Below are positions 17,156 to 25,813 of a stretch of DNA of 64,000 nucleotides, one piece after another. This DNA is from Luteimonas saliphila (lineage in GTDB: Bacteria > Pseudomonadota > Gammaproteobacteria > Xanthomonadales > Xanthomonadaceae): positions 62,001 through 126,000 of the forward strand of contig NZ_JAETWA010000037.1 of NCBI RefSeq assembly GCF_016774335.1, in the 5' to 3' direction. The stretch's first letter is position 1. Each line of letters begins with the position of its first letter. A program made the translations under genes and the position numbers. Below the pieces are notes generated by a model that was given only the letters and a program-made list of their open reading frames with translations, was not told the origin of the DNA and made no database searches.

Positions 17156-18573
17156 GGGCGGAGCCTACGGGCGGCGATCCAGAGCAGCGACCAGCCCGCG
17201 AACAGCCAGACCATTAGCAACGAGGCCGGGACCACAGCCTGTTGCAACGCCCATCCCGCACTGGGCGGCTGGTAGACGAAGCGGGAAACGCGTGCCCAAT
17301 CGTCGCGGTCCGCGAGCATTTCCCAGGCATCTCCGCGCGTTCTCTCCACGATGAGATCGTTCATTACCGTGTTGAATCCGCGGCGATAGTGTTCGGCGGC
17401 GTCCGCGAAGTGGCGGTAGTGCGGCCAATCCATGCCGGCCATACCGTGTGAGAATGATCTTGCCGCGATCGCGGGAGAGACCGCTACAGCGGCCATACGA
17501 ATCCGTTCTTGGCGCCGGTAGATCGCCAGCAGGCGGGCATACTGGCGTTCGGCGATGCGGTCGCTCCACTCGCTCATGGCATGCATGCGCAAACCCGAAA
17601 AGCCGATGGGCAAATCGTCGAGACTGGCTACGCGATACCGCTCCAAGGTGGCCCGCTCAAGTCGCTTGAGACGCTCGTCCCAACCGGGCTCGCCTTCGAA
17701 GCCTGTGGCGAACTCGGTTCCAATGGCCTTCGCGTATGTCGCCGCGTCCGGCGTAGGCGCCAGTGTCCTCGCCAGGTGCGCTGCAACGCGCGGCGCCAGC
17801 AGCGAACTCGCAACCCAAATGGCCAAGGCAGCGACGAGTGCCGTCCGCGACGAGCGCACCAGGATCGAAATGGTCATGCCGACGGCTAGCATTGCGAGGA
17901 GGAAAACGCCATTTCCGACGAACGCCGCGAACGCTCGCAATACCGTGTCGGCGCGCTCGCCCGCCTCAGCCACCGTTAGGAGCAGGGCCATCACGACGAT
18001 AGCCAGCGGGAGTAGCGGGACCGCCATCGCAGCGGCAAGCCCCACGTACTTGCCGGCTACCCAGCGCGCCGCCGAGACATTCTGCGCGAGGATCTGCCGC
18101 AGTTGGCCTGTCTCGCGCTCGCGAGCAACCGACAGTGCGCCCAGGACAAGGGCAAGCAATGCCCCAAGCAACTGCAACAAGGCTGCGCCGCTTCGCTCAC
18201 CCAGCCCTGCCGATGCGGCGAGGTCGTCGTCGGCGGGCGCATGCGAAAACGCGGTCTGACTATGCGCCTCAAGCCAGAGCGTCCGGCCCGCGTGCGGGCG
18301 TAAACCGGATTCGAAGATCGCCAGGGGCGATTCTGGCTTGGCGACGTAGATACCGAAAGACGCCGCGCGGTGCGGGTGCTTTGGTGGTTGATCCAGCCAC
18401 TGTGCGTAGGATCGTTCGGCAAACAGGCTTCGTTCTTGCTCGCCGCGCGCGTGGTCGCGCCAGCCTGCGATCACGGCGGCCCCTATCAGCACGATCACGA
18501 GCAGCCCGGTCACCAGGAGGCGCCCGTCGCGCGCCTGCAGCAGCATTTCTCGTCGAGCGATGGTCGCAATCAT
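17152..18573 (-). CDS. DUF3526 ABC-2 type permease (module A, first)
   Basis: 473 residues with the same plan as its neighbour: an N-terminal helix (LLVTGLLVIVLIGAAVIAG), a loop, then a helix block (ALLQLLGALLALVLGALSVARERETGQ) and a C-terminal helix (VVPASLLMVWLFAGWSLLWIAARR). It starts seven bases after the stop of the TonB receptor gene, so it is in the same operon. Closest visible relative is the permease at 24389-25813: both have IWLEAH/LWLEAH and AEYG/LERYRV-VEDLP-like segments. Confidence 0.85.
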   Translation of the reverse strand: MIATIARREMLLQARDGRLLVTGLLVIVLIGAAVIAGWRDHARGEQERSLFAERSYAQWLDQPPKHPHRAASFGIYVAKPESPLAIFESGLRPHAGRTLWLEAHSQTAFSHAPADDDLAASAGLGERSGAALLQLLGALLALVLGALSVARERETGQLRQILAQNVSAARWVAGKYVGLAAAMAVPLLPLAIVVMALLLTVAEAGERADTVLRAFAAFVGNGVFLLAMLAVGMTISILVRSSRTALVAALAIWVASSLLAPRVAAHLARTLAPTPDAATYAKAIGTEFATGFEGEPGWDERLKRLERATLERYRVASLDDLPIGFSGLRMHAMSEWSDRIAERQYARLLAIYRRQERIRMAAVAVSPAIAARSFSHGMAGMDWPHYRHFADAAEHYRRGFNTVMNDLIVERTRGDAWEMLADRDDWARVSRFVYQPPSAGWALQQAVVPASLLMVWLFAGWSLLWIAARRLRP

Positions 18574-18580
18574 GCAGGCG

Positions 18581-20671
18581 TCAGAATGTGTAAGTGGCGC
18601 GCAGCACGGCGGACCGTGGCTCCTGCGGGATGATCGTCGTCCCCGTCAGATCGTAGATTCTCTCGTCCCCCAGATTGCGCAGGTTGAGCTGCAGCGACAG
18701 TGGGCCAATGTCGTAGGCGATCATCGCGTCGAATCGCATGTAGGAAGGCAACGTCCACGCGTTGTTCGGAAGGCCGGCTTGGCGATCATCCACGTAGTAA
18801 GCGCCGCCGCCGATCGACAGGCCCTTCAACGCGCCATTGAAGTCGTAGGTGGTCCATAGCCCCGCGCTGTTCTCAGGCGCACCGGGCAGGCGCGACCCCA
18901 CTGCGAACCGGTTGTCGCGCGTGACCTCCGCATCGATGTGCGAGGCCGTCAGAATCAAGTCCCATCCCGGCAGGATCTCCCCGGTCAGGTCCAGTTCGAC
19001 GCCGCGGGAGCGTTGCTCACCGGTTTGCACACGAAACAACGCATTGTCGGGGTCCGGCGTGGAGACATTCTGTTTGACGATCTCGTACCCGGCTAACGTG
19101 ATGTTCGCGCGGCCATCCAACAACTCGCGTTTGACCCCCAGTTCGATCTGCTCGCCGGTCTCCGGGGCGAGCGATTGGCCAGTAGCAGTGTTTCCGGATG
19201 TTATCGGTACGAACGAACGACCGTAGCTGACGTAGAGGCTGGTTGCCGTATTGGGTTGGAAGACCACGCCGCCCTGTGGGCTGAATGCATCGTCCCGGCT
19301 CCGTTGCACCTGCGCGCCAGCGAGCGCGTCGACGTTCCGGCTGCGAACTTCGTCATAGCGCCCACCCAGCAGCACCTTCCACTGCCCGCCAATGGAGATC
19401 ATATCCTGTACGTAGATCGCGCTTGCGTCCGATGTCACACGGTTTGAGAACAGCGGGAAACCGGGGCCGGGCTGGGCCCCATACACCGGTGCGTAGAGGT
19501 CAATTGGCGCCAGGGTCTGGAAGTCGAAGTGGTAGTACTGAACGGCCCAATAGTGCTCGGCGCCGATTGTGAGCTGATGCGCAAACGGGCCGGTGGAGAA
19601 CGCCGTAACGAGATCGACCTGAGCGTTGTCGGTCTCGTTCTCCTCGAAGGTCGCGTAGGCGACGCGGTTGACCGTGCGGTCATTGGTGATGTTCAGCGGC
19701 GAGCGCAAATTGTAGTCGCCTTCGGTCTGGGACCGGCCGACCACAGCGCGCAGCGAGAGCGCGTCGCTGATGCGGTGTTCGAGTGTCGCGGCGCCAAATA
19801 GCGAAGCCACGTCGTTGCGCGCGCCGGGCTCACCCAGGAAGCGTTCGACCGGCACGGTTAGCGACCGAGGATCGCGGGGCAGGCCGAGGTCCCAGACGAA
19901 GTCGCTCTGCTTGTACTCGGCCTCAAGGGCCAGCCGCGTGGCGTCGCCCAGGCGAAATGCAACCACGGGCGCAAGGAACGCACTTTTATTGTCCACGCCG
20001 TCGCGGAAGCTGCCGGAATCCTCGTAGGCGGCATTGATCCGGTAGCGCACTTCCCCCTCGCCGATCGAGCTCCCCACATCTGCCTCGGCGCGATAACGAT
20101 CGAAGTTGCCGAAGATGCCCCTCACGCGTGCATGTGGCGCCGCGAGGGGCTGCTTGGTAATCGTATTGGTAATTCCACCCGGATTCACGGCGCCGTAGAG
20201 GATCGACGCCGGTCCTTTCAGTACTTCGAAGCGCTCTACGTTTGCAACGTCGCGCAGCGTGTAGAAGCCCGGGTCCCGCAGGCCATTGCGCAACGTCAGG
20301 AACCCCTGGTCAAACCCACGAATGAAAGCACCAAAGTTCTGCGTGCCCCCGTAACCTTGCTTTCGCTGAGCCCCGGAGACGTTGTCCAGTGCCTCGGATA
20401 GCTGAGTGAGGCCGCGGTCTTCGATGAGTTCTTGCGACACCACGCCGACCGACAAAGGGAGGTCTTTGAGCAGAGTGGGTACGCGAGTCCCGGTCAACGT
20501 GTCGTCGGCGGAATAGCTGCGGATCCTTCGACCGGTCACGCGGACAGTGTCGAGCGCTACCGCTTCGTCAGAGCTGTGCGAAGCATCGTCTTCGTCCTTC
20601 TCTCGCCCCCGGCTGTCTGAAGCGGCCAAGACAGCCAGGACTGCCAAGCACCCACCCATGAAATTCTTCAT
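18581..20671 (-). CDS. TonB-dependent siderophore receptor (module A)
   Basis: 696 residues from ATG 20671, which has GGGGA nine bases upstream; a TTG one codon earlier is less likely. After a short signal region comes a TonB-box-like ALDTVRVTGRR, the plug (LPLSVGVVSQELIEDRGL, then FEVLKGPASILYGAVNPGG) and the barrel, ending in TYTF with a terminal Phe as outer-membrane proteins do. The plug is that of ferrichrome-type siderophore receptors; no signalling domain is present. First gene of the module, with a 14-base palindrome about 25 bases upstream of its start. Confidence 0.9.
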   Translation of the reverse strand: MKNFMGGCLAVLAVLAASDSRGREKDEDDASHSSDEAVALDTVRVTGRRIRSYSADDTLTGTRVPTLLKDLPLSVGVVSQELIEDRGLTQLSEALDNVSGAQRKQGYGGTQNFGAFIRGFDQGFLTLRNGLRDPGFYTLRDVANVERFEVLKGPASILYGAVNPGGITNTITKQPLAAPHARVRGIFGNFDRYRAEADVGSSIGEGEVRYRINAAYEDSGSFRDGVDNKSAFLAPVVAFRLGDATRLALEAEYKQSDFVWDLGLPRDPRSLTVPVERFLGEPGARNDVASLFGAATLEHRISDALSLRAVVGRSQTEGDYNLRSPLNITNDRTVNRVAYATFEENETDNAQVDLVTAFSTGPFAHQLTIGAEHYWAVQYYHFDFQTLAPIDLYAPVYGAQPGPGFPLFSNRVTSDASAIYVQDMISIGGQWKVLLGGRYDEVRSRNVDALAGAQVQRSRDDAFSPQGGVVFQPNTATSLYVSYGRSFVPITSGNTATGQSLAPETGEQIELGVKRELLDGRANITLAGYEIVKQNVSTPDPDNALFRVQTGEQRSRGVELDLTGEILPGWDLILTASHIDAEVTRDNRFAVGSRLPGAPENSAGLWTTYDFNGALKGLSIGGGAYYVDDRQAGLPNNAWTLPSYMRFDAMIAYDIGPLSLQLNLRNLGDERIYDLTGTTIIPQEPRSAVLRATYTF

Positions 20672-20695
20672 CAAGCGATTTCCCCAGTATTAGGT

Positions 20696-20709
20696 AATGT
20701 TATAACATT
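20696..20709. promoter_or_regulatory. palindrome AATGTTATAACATT upstream of the module A receptor
   Basis: A perfect 14-base palindrome located 25 bases before the start of the TonB receptor, in an AT-rich patch inside very GC-rich DNA. It shares the half-site ATGTTAT with the palindrome at 23311-23327 but without the three-base spacer, so it may be a degenerate or differently spaced binding site. Regulator not proven. Confidence 0.5.
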
Positions 20710-21026
20710 CTTTTTTGTCGTCAATACTTCAGATGGTGGGGATCGGAGAAGCGGCCAACGTCGCCACTTGAACCGCACCTTTTTACGTTCCCACTCTCTT
20801 CAACGGTGTTTTGCCGTGTCGGCAGAGGCTGTCGTCGCCGTCGGGAGCGCCTCGGTCCCGGCTGCTTGCCTGCGAAGATGCGGTGCCATGGGGGGCACCG
20901 CCGCGTACCAGTCACTCATCTCTCCCAGAGACGGGGCATTGACGGACCGAAGTCGCACTGGTGCTGGCTGTCCCACGACAACGCGCAGTGGGAACGTGCG
21001 AGATGACGAGTCAACAATGGGTTGCG

Positions 21027-23117
21027 TCAGAAGTTTCCGCTGAGCGTCAGCGTCAGGAACATCGGACTGCGCTGTCGACGCTCCTCAGTCTGCACGCTCT
21101 CTGCTGAGCGATCTCCCCGGAAGAACTGGCGACTCCGATGGTTGCGCAGTGTGTCGGCATTGCGCGCCGCCAGCCGCAATTTGAAATCACCGAGCGCGCC
21201 GGATTCTATGAAGGCACCGAAATTGTCAGCCACGCGCAGCCGATCAATCTCGGCAACGCGGTAGATCGCACCTTCGTTGGCGGCCTTCCACGTCACGCCC
21301 CAGCTGAAGCGGCGCGCCGACAGGTCATGGCGAAACTCGGCATTGACCAACGGCGAGTACACGCGCGAGAGCGGTCGGGCGGTCTCGATGATGGGGTCAT
21401 CGAAGCTGCTGCGCAGCACCGTTGCATCGATGGTGAGCCGCGCGGCCGCAAGTACCGCATCCAGCGGCAGGGTCAGCGATGCCTTGACGCCGCGGTAGGT
21501 GGCATCGCCCGCATTGGCCAGGCCGACGGCGCCTGAGGGCAACAGCACCTGCTCGAGCACGTCCTGGCGATCCTCGTGGAAGGCCTCCACATTGAGCGCA
21601 AGGTCGCCGCTGCCGCGGTAGTCGACTGATGCGTAATAGCGCGTGGCCTGGTCCGGCCCCAGGTCGGGGTTGCCGGCGACCGTGGTCCCGTCGTTGAGCG
21701 ATGCCGATGCTGCGAAGTCGCCGAAATCGAGCTGGCTGACCCGTCTACGCATGCCCAGCCGCCACTGCGACCGGTCGCCGGGTCGCCAAGACAATGCAAC
21801 GGCCGACTTGAAGAAGACAAAGGACTGCGTCTGTTCGACATCGCCGCTTATCGAGATCTCGGATGTCTCCACGGCCAGTTCCATTTCGACGCCGAGGCGC
21901 GGCGTCCAGCTCCTGTTGACCTTCGCAAAGGCTTCGCCGCGCAACTCCTCCACCAGCACATCGGCACCCGGCAGGGCGATGGGAATCGGACCCGTGCCGT
22001 CGTCGAACCACAGCGCGAAAGTGCTGTCGAGCCGGTTGTAGGCCACCTCAACGCCGACTTCCGGCTTCCACCCGGTGGCGTCGACGCGTGCGAAGGTGGT
22101 TCGCGCCACCAGTTCCAGCGGCCGCGCGGTAGCGTCCACCGTGGTGTCGGACAACAGCGTGCCCTCCCGATCGCGACGTGGATCGGACTGGGACTCAACG
22201 CCGTCCTTCGCGGTCAGCAGCCCAAGCGTCTTCCAGCGCCATGCGCCGAGGTCGCGGGTGTAGTCGGCGCCGAGTTCGAGGTCCCAGCGCCCCTCGTCGT
22301 AGCTCGTGACCTGGGTGATGTCGGGGTCGCCATCGGGCAACCGACCGAGGTAGGTGTCGCCAGGCTGGTCGTAGTAATAGTGGTAGCGGCCGAAGCGGCC
22401 CGTCAGGTTGAGCATGCCGCCGGCCAGTGGCCGCCGCGCATCGCCGGACACATAGTTCATGGCGAGCGTCGAGGGAAGGTCGGTTTCGACGGACGACAGC
22501 AGGTCCCCGGATGCGCCGCGCACCAGTCGCAGCGTGCGGAACGGAAACTCTTCCCACAGCCCGCTGAACCGCATCGAGGTTTCCCAACTTCCGACGGTCC
22601 TGGCGTAGCTGGCCTCCAGCCGGGGATACACCCTGCCATTGCCGTTGCGCTCGATCTCAGCGGACCACGTACCCGATGCCGTGCGTTCGGTTCGGATGAC
22701 GTTGATGACCAGTGCCTGCCCCTGCGCCTCGGCAGTGGAGGCGTTCAGAATCACGTCGATCCGCTCGACCTGGCTTGCGGAAATGCGGCTCAACGCATCG
22801 ATAACGCCGGCCTTCGAGGCGGGGCGCACCCCGTCGATCAGAACATTGCCGCCGGCAGCGCCATAGCCACGGATGTCTTCGTCGCCCTCGTCCAGCACGA
22901 CGCCTGGCGTGCGCCTGACCATGTCCAGTGCGGTTTGCGGCGCGTAAGGGGCAAAGTCCGCCGCTGGATAACGCACGATGTTCGCCACACCCGCCGCCGG
23001 AGCGGGCTGGGCACCCACGGCACACGTCCAGAACGCGCAAATCAGCAGGCAGGTGGGCCGATTTGCGATCCCTAGGCGGTTCGCCCAAGCGCGCGGAAGA
23101 GGAACGAGGGGACTCAA
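21027..23117 (-). CDS. TonB-dependent outer membrane receptor
   Basis: 696 residues from TTG 23117, chosen because GGAG lies six bases upstream and the start gives a signal peptide ending CAVGAQ. The frame stays open upstream to 23555, but a start there would place the 23311-23327 operator inside the gene. Plug: PQTALDMVRRTPGVVLDEGD, NVLIDGVRP, SASQVERIDVI. The barrel ends in LTLSGNF. It belongs to the TonB-dependent receptor superfamily, but the plug differs from the two siderophore receptors nearby. Ligand unknown. Probably controlled from the 23311 palindrome. Confidence 0.85.
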   Translation of the reverse strand: MSPLVPLPRAWANRLGIANRPTCLLICAFWTCAVGAQPAPAAGVANIVRYPAADFAPYAPQTALDMVRRTPGVVLDEGDEDIRGYGAAGGNVLIDGVRPASKAGVIDALSRISASQVERIDVILNASTAEAQGQALVINVIRTERTASGTWSAEIERNGNGRVYPRLEASYARTVGSWETSMRFSGLWEEFPFRTLRLVRGASGDLLSSVETDLPSTLAMNYVSGDARRPLAGGMLNLTGRFGRYHYYYDQPGDTYLGRLPDGDPDITQVTSYDEGRWDLELGADYTRDLGAWRWKTLGLLTAKDGVESQSDPRRDREGTLLSDTTVDATARPLELVARTTFARVDATGWKPEVGVEVAYNRLDSTFALWFDDGTGPIPIALPGADVLVEELRGEAFAKVNRSWTPRLGVEMELAVETSEISISGDVEQTQSFVFFKSAVALSWRPGDRSQWRLGMRRRVSQLDFGDFAASASLNDGTTVAGNPDLGPDQATRYYASVDYRGSGDLALNVEAFHEDRQDVLEQVLLPSGAVGLANAGDATYRGVKASLTLPLDAVLAAARLTIDATVLRSSFDDPIIETARPLSRVYSPLVNAEFRHDLSARRFSWGVTWKAANEGAIYRVAEIDRLRVADNFGAFIESGALGDFKLRLAARNADTLRNHRSRQFFRGDRSAESVQTEERRQRSPMFLTLTLSGNF

Positions 23118-23310
23118 TGTGGTCTCCGGAAACCTACCGAGCCGCGCGGTGGTGCTGGGAGGTACTGGAGACGCGCAGGGTCCGGCCGCAGATCGACTGA
23201 CCAACGCTACCTGTCCCGATCCCTCGGCCGCGACGCCGATGACCCCTGGCGGCGCCAACGATGGCGAAAGAGAGTCGCGGTAGGGACTTGAGGCGACCCC
23301 CAATCTTACG

Positions 23311-23327
23311 ATGTTATGTAATAACAT
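23311..23327. promoter_or_regulatory. Zur-box-like operator ATGTTAT-GTA-ATAACAT
   Basis: A 17-base palindrome with perfect 7-base arms and a 3-base spacer. From memory, the gammaproteobacterial Zur consensus is ATGTTAT-N3-ATAACAT, an exact match in arm sequence and spacing. It lies in an AT-rich patch between the TonB receptor on the minus strand and the degenerate receptor plus ABC module on the plus strand, so it could control both. Zinc regulation is inference. Confidence 0.55.
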
Positions 23328-23356
23328 ATCTGCCATTGATACATCAGGGGAATCGG

Positions 23357-23577
23357 ATGCGCAAGGCGTGGGCCGTTCTGTTGTTGCCGGGGGTCGCTCG
23401 AGGGCAGGAGCCAACTGCCAGGGAACTGGGTCGTGTGGTGCCACTGCCACGCGCACAGGCCGATCACTGGTCGGCACGCCGGCCTCCATCACCCTCCAGG
23501 ACGTGCAGGCCCTGCGTGTGTGCGGCGTGGATTCCGTTGCCGACGAGTTCCGCACCAGCGTTCGTTGGGATTTCTAG
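23357..23577 (+). pseudogene. remnant of a TonB-dependent receptor
   Basis: ATG 23357 begins a signal-peptide-like frame (MRKAWAVLLLPGVARGQEPTARELGRVV). After a one-base shift near 23435, the next frame reads ATATRTGRSLVGTPASITLQDVQALR, which is what follows a TonB box in receptor plugs. It then jumps to VADEFRTSVRWDF and a stop, which looks like the last strand of a beta-barrel. So about 600 residues of plug and barrel seem deleted and the frame is broken. It sits 30 bases after the Zur-like box and just before module B, and was probably its original receptor. Confidence 0.55.
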
Positions 23578-23675
23578 GCGATGAAGCGGAGCACTGCGCA
23601 CCTGGAGCGCTAGCACGGATGTCCAAGGTCCGCCACCAGATGACCGGCACCACGACTTCTAAAGGAGACACCGGC

Positions 23676-24392
23676 ATGCCGCTGCTCGAAACGCACGCGC
23701 TGGGCAAACGCTACGGCGATACCATCGCGCTCGACGACCTGGACCTGGCGGTGGACGCCGGCGAGGTCGTCTGCCTGCTCGGCGCCAACGGCGCCGGCAA
23801 GACCACGACGCTGAACCTGCTGCTGGGTTTCCTGGCGCCGACTTCGGGCGAGGCGCGCGTAGACGGGCGCGTCGTGCACACCGATCCACAAGCGGCACGC
23901 GCGCGGTTGGGCTACCTGCCGGAAGTCGTGCAGTTGTATCCGGCGCTGAGCGGGATCGAGACGCTGCGCTACTTCGCCGACCTGTCCGGCAAGCCGCGCC
24001 CTGACGACGAAGCACTGCATCGCACGCTGTCGCAGGTCGGCCTGCAGCGCGATGCGCATGCCCGCCGCGTGTCCGCTTACTCCAAGGGCATGCGCCAGAA
24101 GCTGGGCCTGGCGATCGCGCTGTCGAAGGGCGCACAGGCATTGCTGCTCGACGAGCCGCTGTCGGGGCTCGATCCCAAGGCCGCCAACGAACTGGTCGCG
24201 CTGGTGCGCGGACTGGCCGCCGACGGCCACGCGATCCTCGCGGTAACCCACGACATCTTCCGCGCGCAGCAGATGGCCGACCGCATCGGCATCATGCGCC
24301 AGGGCCGGCTGGTGGACATGGTCGATCCGCGTACGATGAGCGCCGCCGAGATCGAGGCGCTGTACGTGCACCACCTGCGCGACGTGGCATGA
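23676..24392 (+). CDS. ABC transporter ATP-binding protein (module B)
   Basis: 238 residues from ATG 23676 with an AAAGGAGA ribosome site. Walker A GANGAGKT, signature SAYSKGMRQ, Walker B ALLLDEPLSGLD and VTHD are intact. It is paralogous to the ATPase of module A and shares its NosF/CcmA-like character. Its TGA overlaps the ATG of the next gene (ATGA). It should power the DUF3526 permease pair encoded next. Confidence 0.9.
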   Translation: MPLLETHALGKRYGDTIALDDLDLAVDAGEVVCLLGANGAGKTTTLNLLLGFLAPTSGEARVDGRVVHTDPQAARARLGYLPEVVQLYPALSGIETLRYFADLSGKPRPDDEALHRTLSQVGLQRDAHARRVSAYSKGMRQKLGLAIALSKGAQALLLDEPLSGLDPKAANELVALVRGLAADGHAILAVTHDIFRAQQMADRIGIMRQGRLVDMVDPRTMSAAEIEALYVHHLRDVA

Positions 24393-25813
24393 GCGCCGCG
24401 CGCGCCGTCGCCACGCAGACGCTGCGCCTGTGGTGGCGCGAGGGCAGGCTGCCTGTGGTGCTGCTGCTGATCGGATTGCTGGGTGCGCTGTCGGCGACGC
24501 TGTCGATCCAGCGCACCGCCGCATCCGAGCGCGACCGCATCGCCGCTGAAGCCACCGACCGCGAGACCTTCGCCAACCAGGGCGAACGCAATCCGCACAG
24601 CGTCGCGCATTTCTCGCGTTTCGCATTCCGGCCGCTGGCGCCGATCGCCGCGCTCGATCCGGGCATCGGCCCCTATGCCGGCGTCGCGATCTGGCTGGAA
24701 GCGCACTACCAGGACCCGGCCAACCTGCGCGCCGCCGAGGACCGGGTGGAACTGGGCCGCCTTGCCGACCTCAGCCCGGCCTGGCTGCTGCAACTGCTGC
24801 TGCCGTTGCTGATCATCGCGCTGGCCTTCGATGCGCTGGCCGGCGAACGCGAACGCGGTACCTTGCCGTTGCTGCTCGGCGGCGGCGCCAACGCGCGCAC
24901 GCTGTTGCGTGGCAAGGCATTGGCACTCGCGCTGGTGTTCGGCGTGCCGCTGTTGCTGCTCGCGCTGGCGCAGTTGCCCGCGGCCTGGGCGCGTGCGGAC
25001 GACAGTGGCGACCTGGTGCTGCGCACGCTGGCCTGGACGCTGGGCCATGCCTTGTATCTCGGCGTGTGGATCGCATTGGCGCTGGCGGTATCGCTGTGGG
25101 CGACGCGCACGCGCACCGCACTGGTCGCACTGCTGGCCATATGGACGCTGGCGACGCTGATCGCACCGCGCCTCGCGATCGGCGTCGCCGAGGCGATGGC
25201 GCCGGTACCGACTGCCGGCGAGTTTTCCGAGGCGATCCAGCGCGACCTGCGCGAAGGCATCGACGGCCACGATCCAGCCGACGAGCGCCGCGAGGCGTTC
25301 AAGCAACAGGTCCTGGCCGAGTACGGCGTCGAACGCGTCGAGGACCTGCCGGTGAGTTTCGCCGGGCTTGCATTGCAGGAAGGCGAACGCTACGGCCACA
25401 TCGTCTTCGACCGCCACTTCGGCGCGTTGGGCGATGCCTACCGCGCGCAGGAACGCTGGCGCCGCGTCGGCGCGCTGGCCGGTCCGCTGCCGGCATTGCA
25501 GCAGGTGTCGATGGCCACGGCCGGCACCGACATCGCCCACCACGTCGATTTCATGGCGCAGGCCGAAGCGCAGCGCCGGGTGATCGTGCGCACGCTCGAC
25601 GAAGACCTGATCCGGCACGGCGCCGGCAAGGACATGGCCTACCTGGCCGATGAATCGCTGTGGAACCGCGTTCCCGAGTTCGTTTACGCGCTGCCGCGCT
25701 ACGCCGCGTTGGCCGCGCGGCAATGGCTGGACTGGTTGTTGCTGGTCGCGTGGCTGATGTTGGCGCTGTGGCTGGCATCGCGTGCGGCCGCGCGCACGGA
25801 GGCCGCACGATGA
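24389..25813 (+). CDS. DUF3526 ABC-2 type permease (module B, first)
   Basis: 474 residues: N-terminal helix (LPVVLLLIGLLGALSATLSI), a soluble loop, a helix block (WLLQLLLPLLIIALAFDALAGERERGTLPLLL) and a C-terminal helix (LLLVAWLMLALWLASRAA). The GERERGTLPLLL segment corresponds to the coupling loop of ABC-2 permeases. It overlaps the genes on both sides by four bases (ATGA), so the three ABC genes are translationally coupled. Confidence 0.85.
   Translation: MSAARAVATQTLRLWWREGRLPVVLLLIGLLGALSATLSIQRTAASERDRIAAEATDRETFANQGERNPHSVAHFSRFAFRPLAPIAALDPGIGPYAGVAIWLEAHYQDPANLRAAEDRVELGRLADLSPAWLLQLLLPLLIIALAFDALAGERERGTLPLLLGGGANARTLLRGKALALALVFGVPLLLLALAQLPAAWARADDSGDLVLRTLAWTLGHALYLGVWIALALAVSLWATRTRTALVALLAIWTLATLIAPRLAIGVAEAMAPVPTAGEFSEAIQRDLREGIDGHDPADERREAFKQQVLAEYGVERVEDLPVSFAGLALQEGERYGHIVFDRHFGALGDAYRAQERWRRVGALAGPLPALQQVSMATAGTDIAHHVDFMAQAEAQRRVIVRTLDEDLIRHGAGKDMAYLADESLWNRVPEFVYALPRYAALAARQWLDWLLLVAWLMLALWLASRAAARTEAAR

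Noticed and set aside
23311..23327. Fur box
   Set aside because: The palindrome does not match GATAATGATAATCATTATC; arms and spacing fit Zur better.
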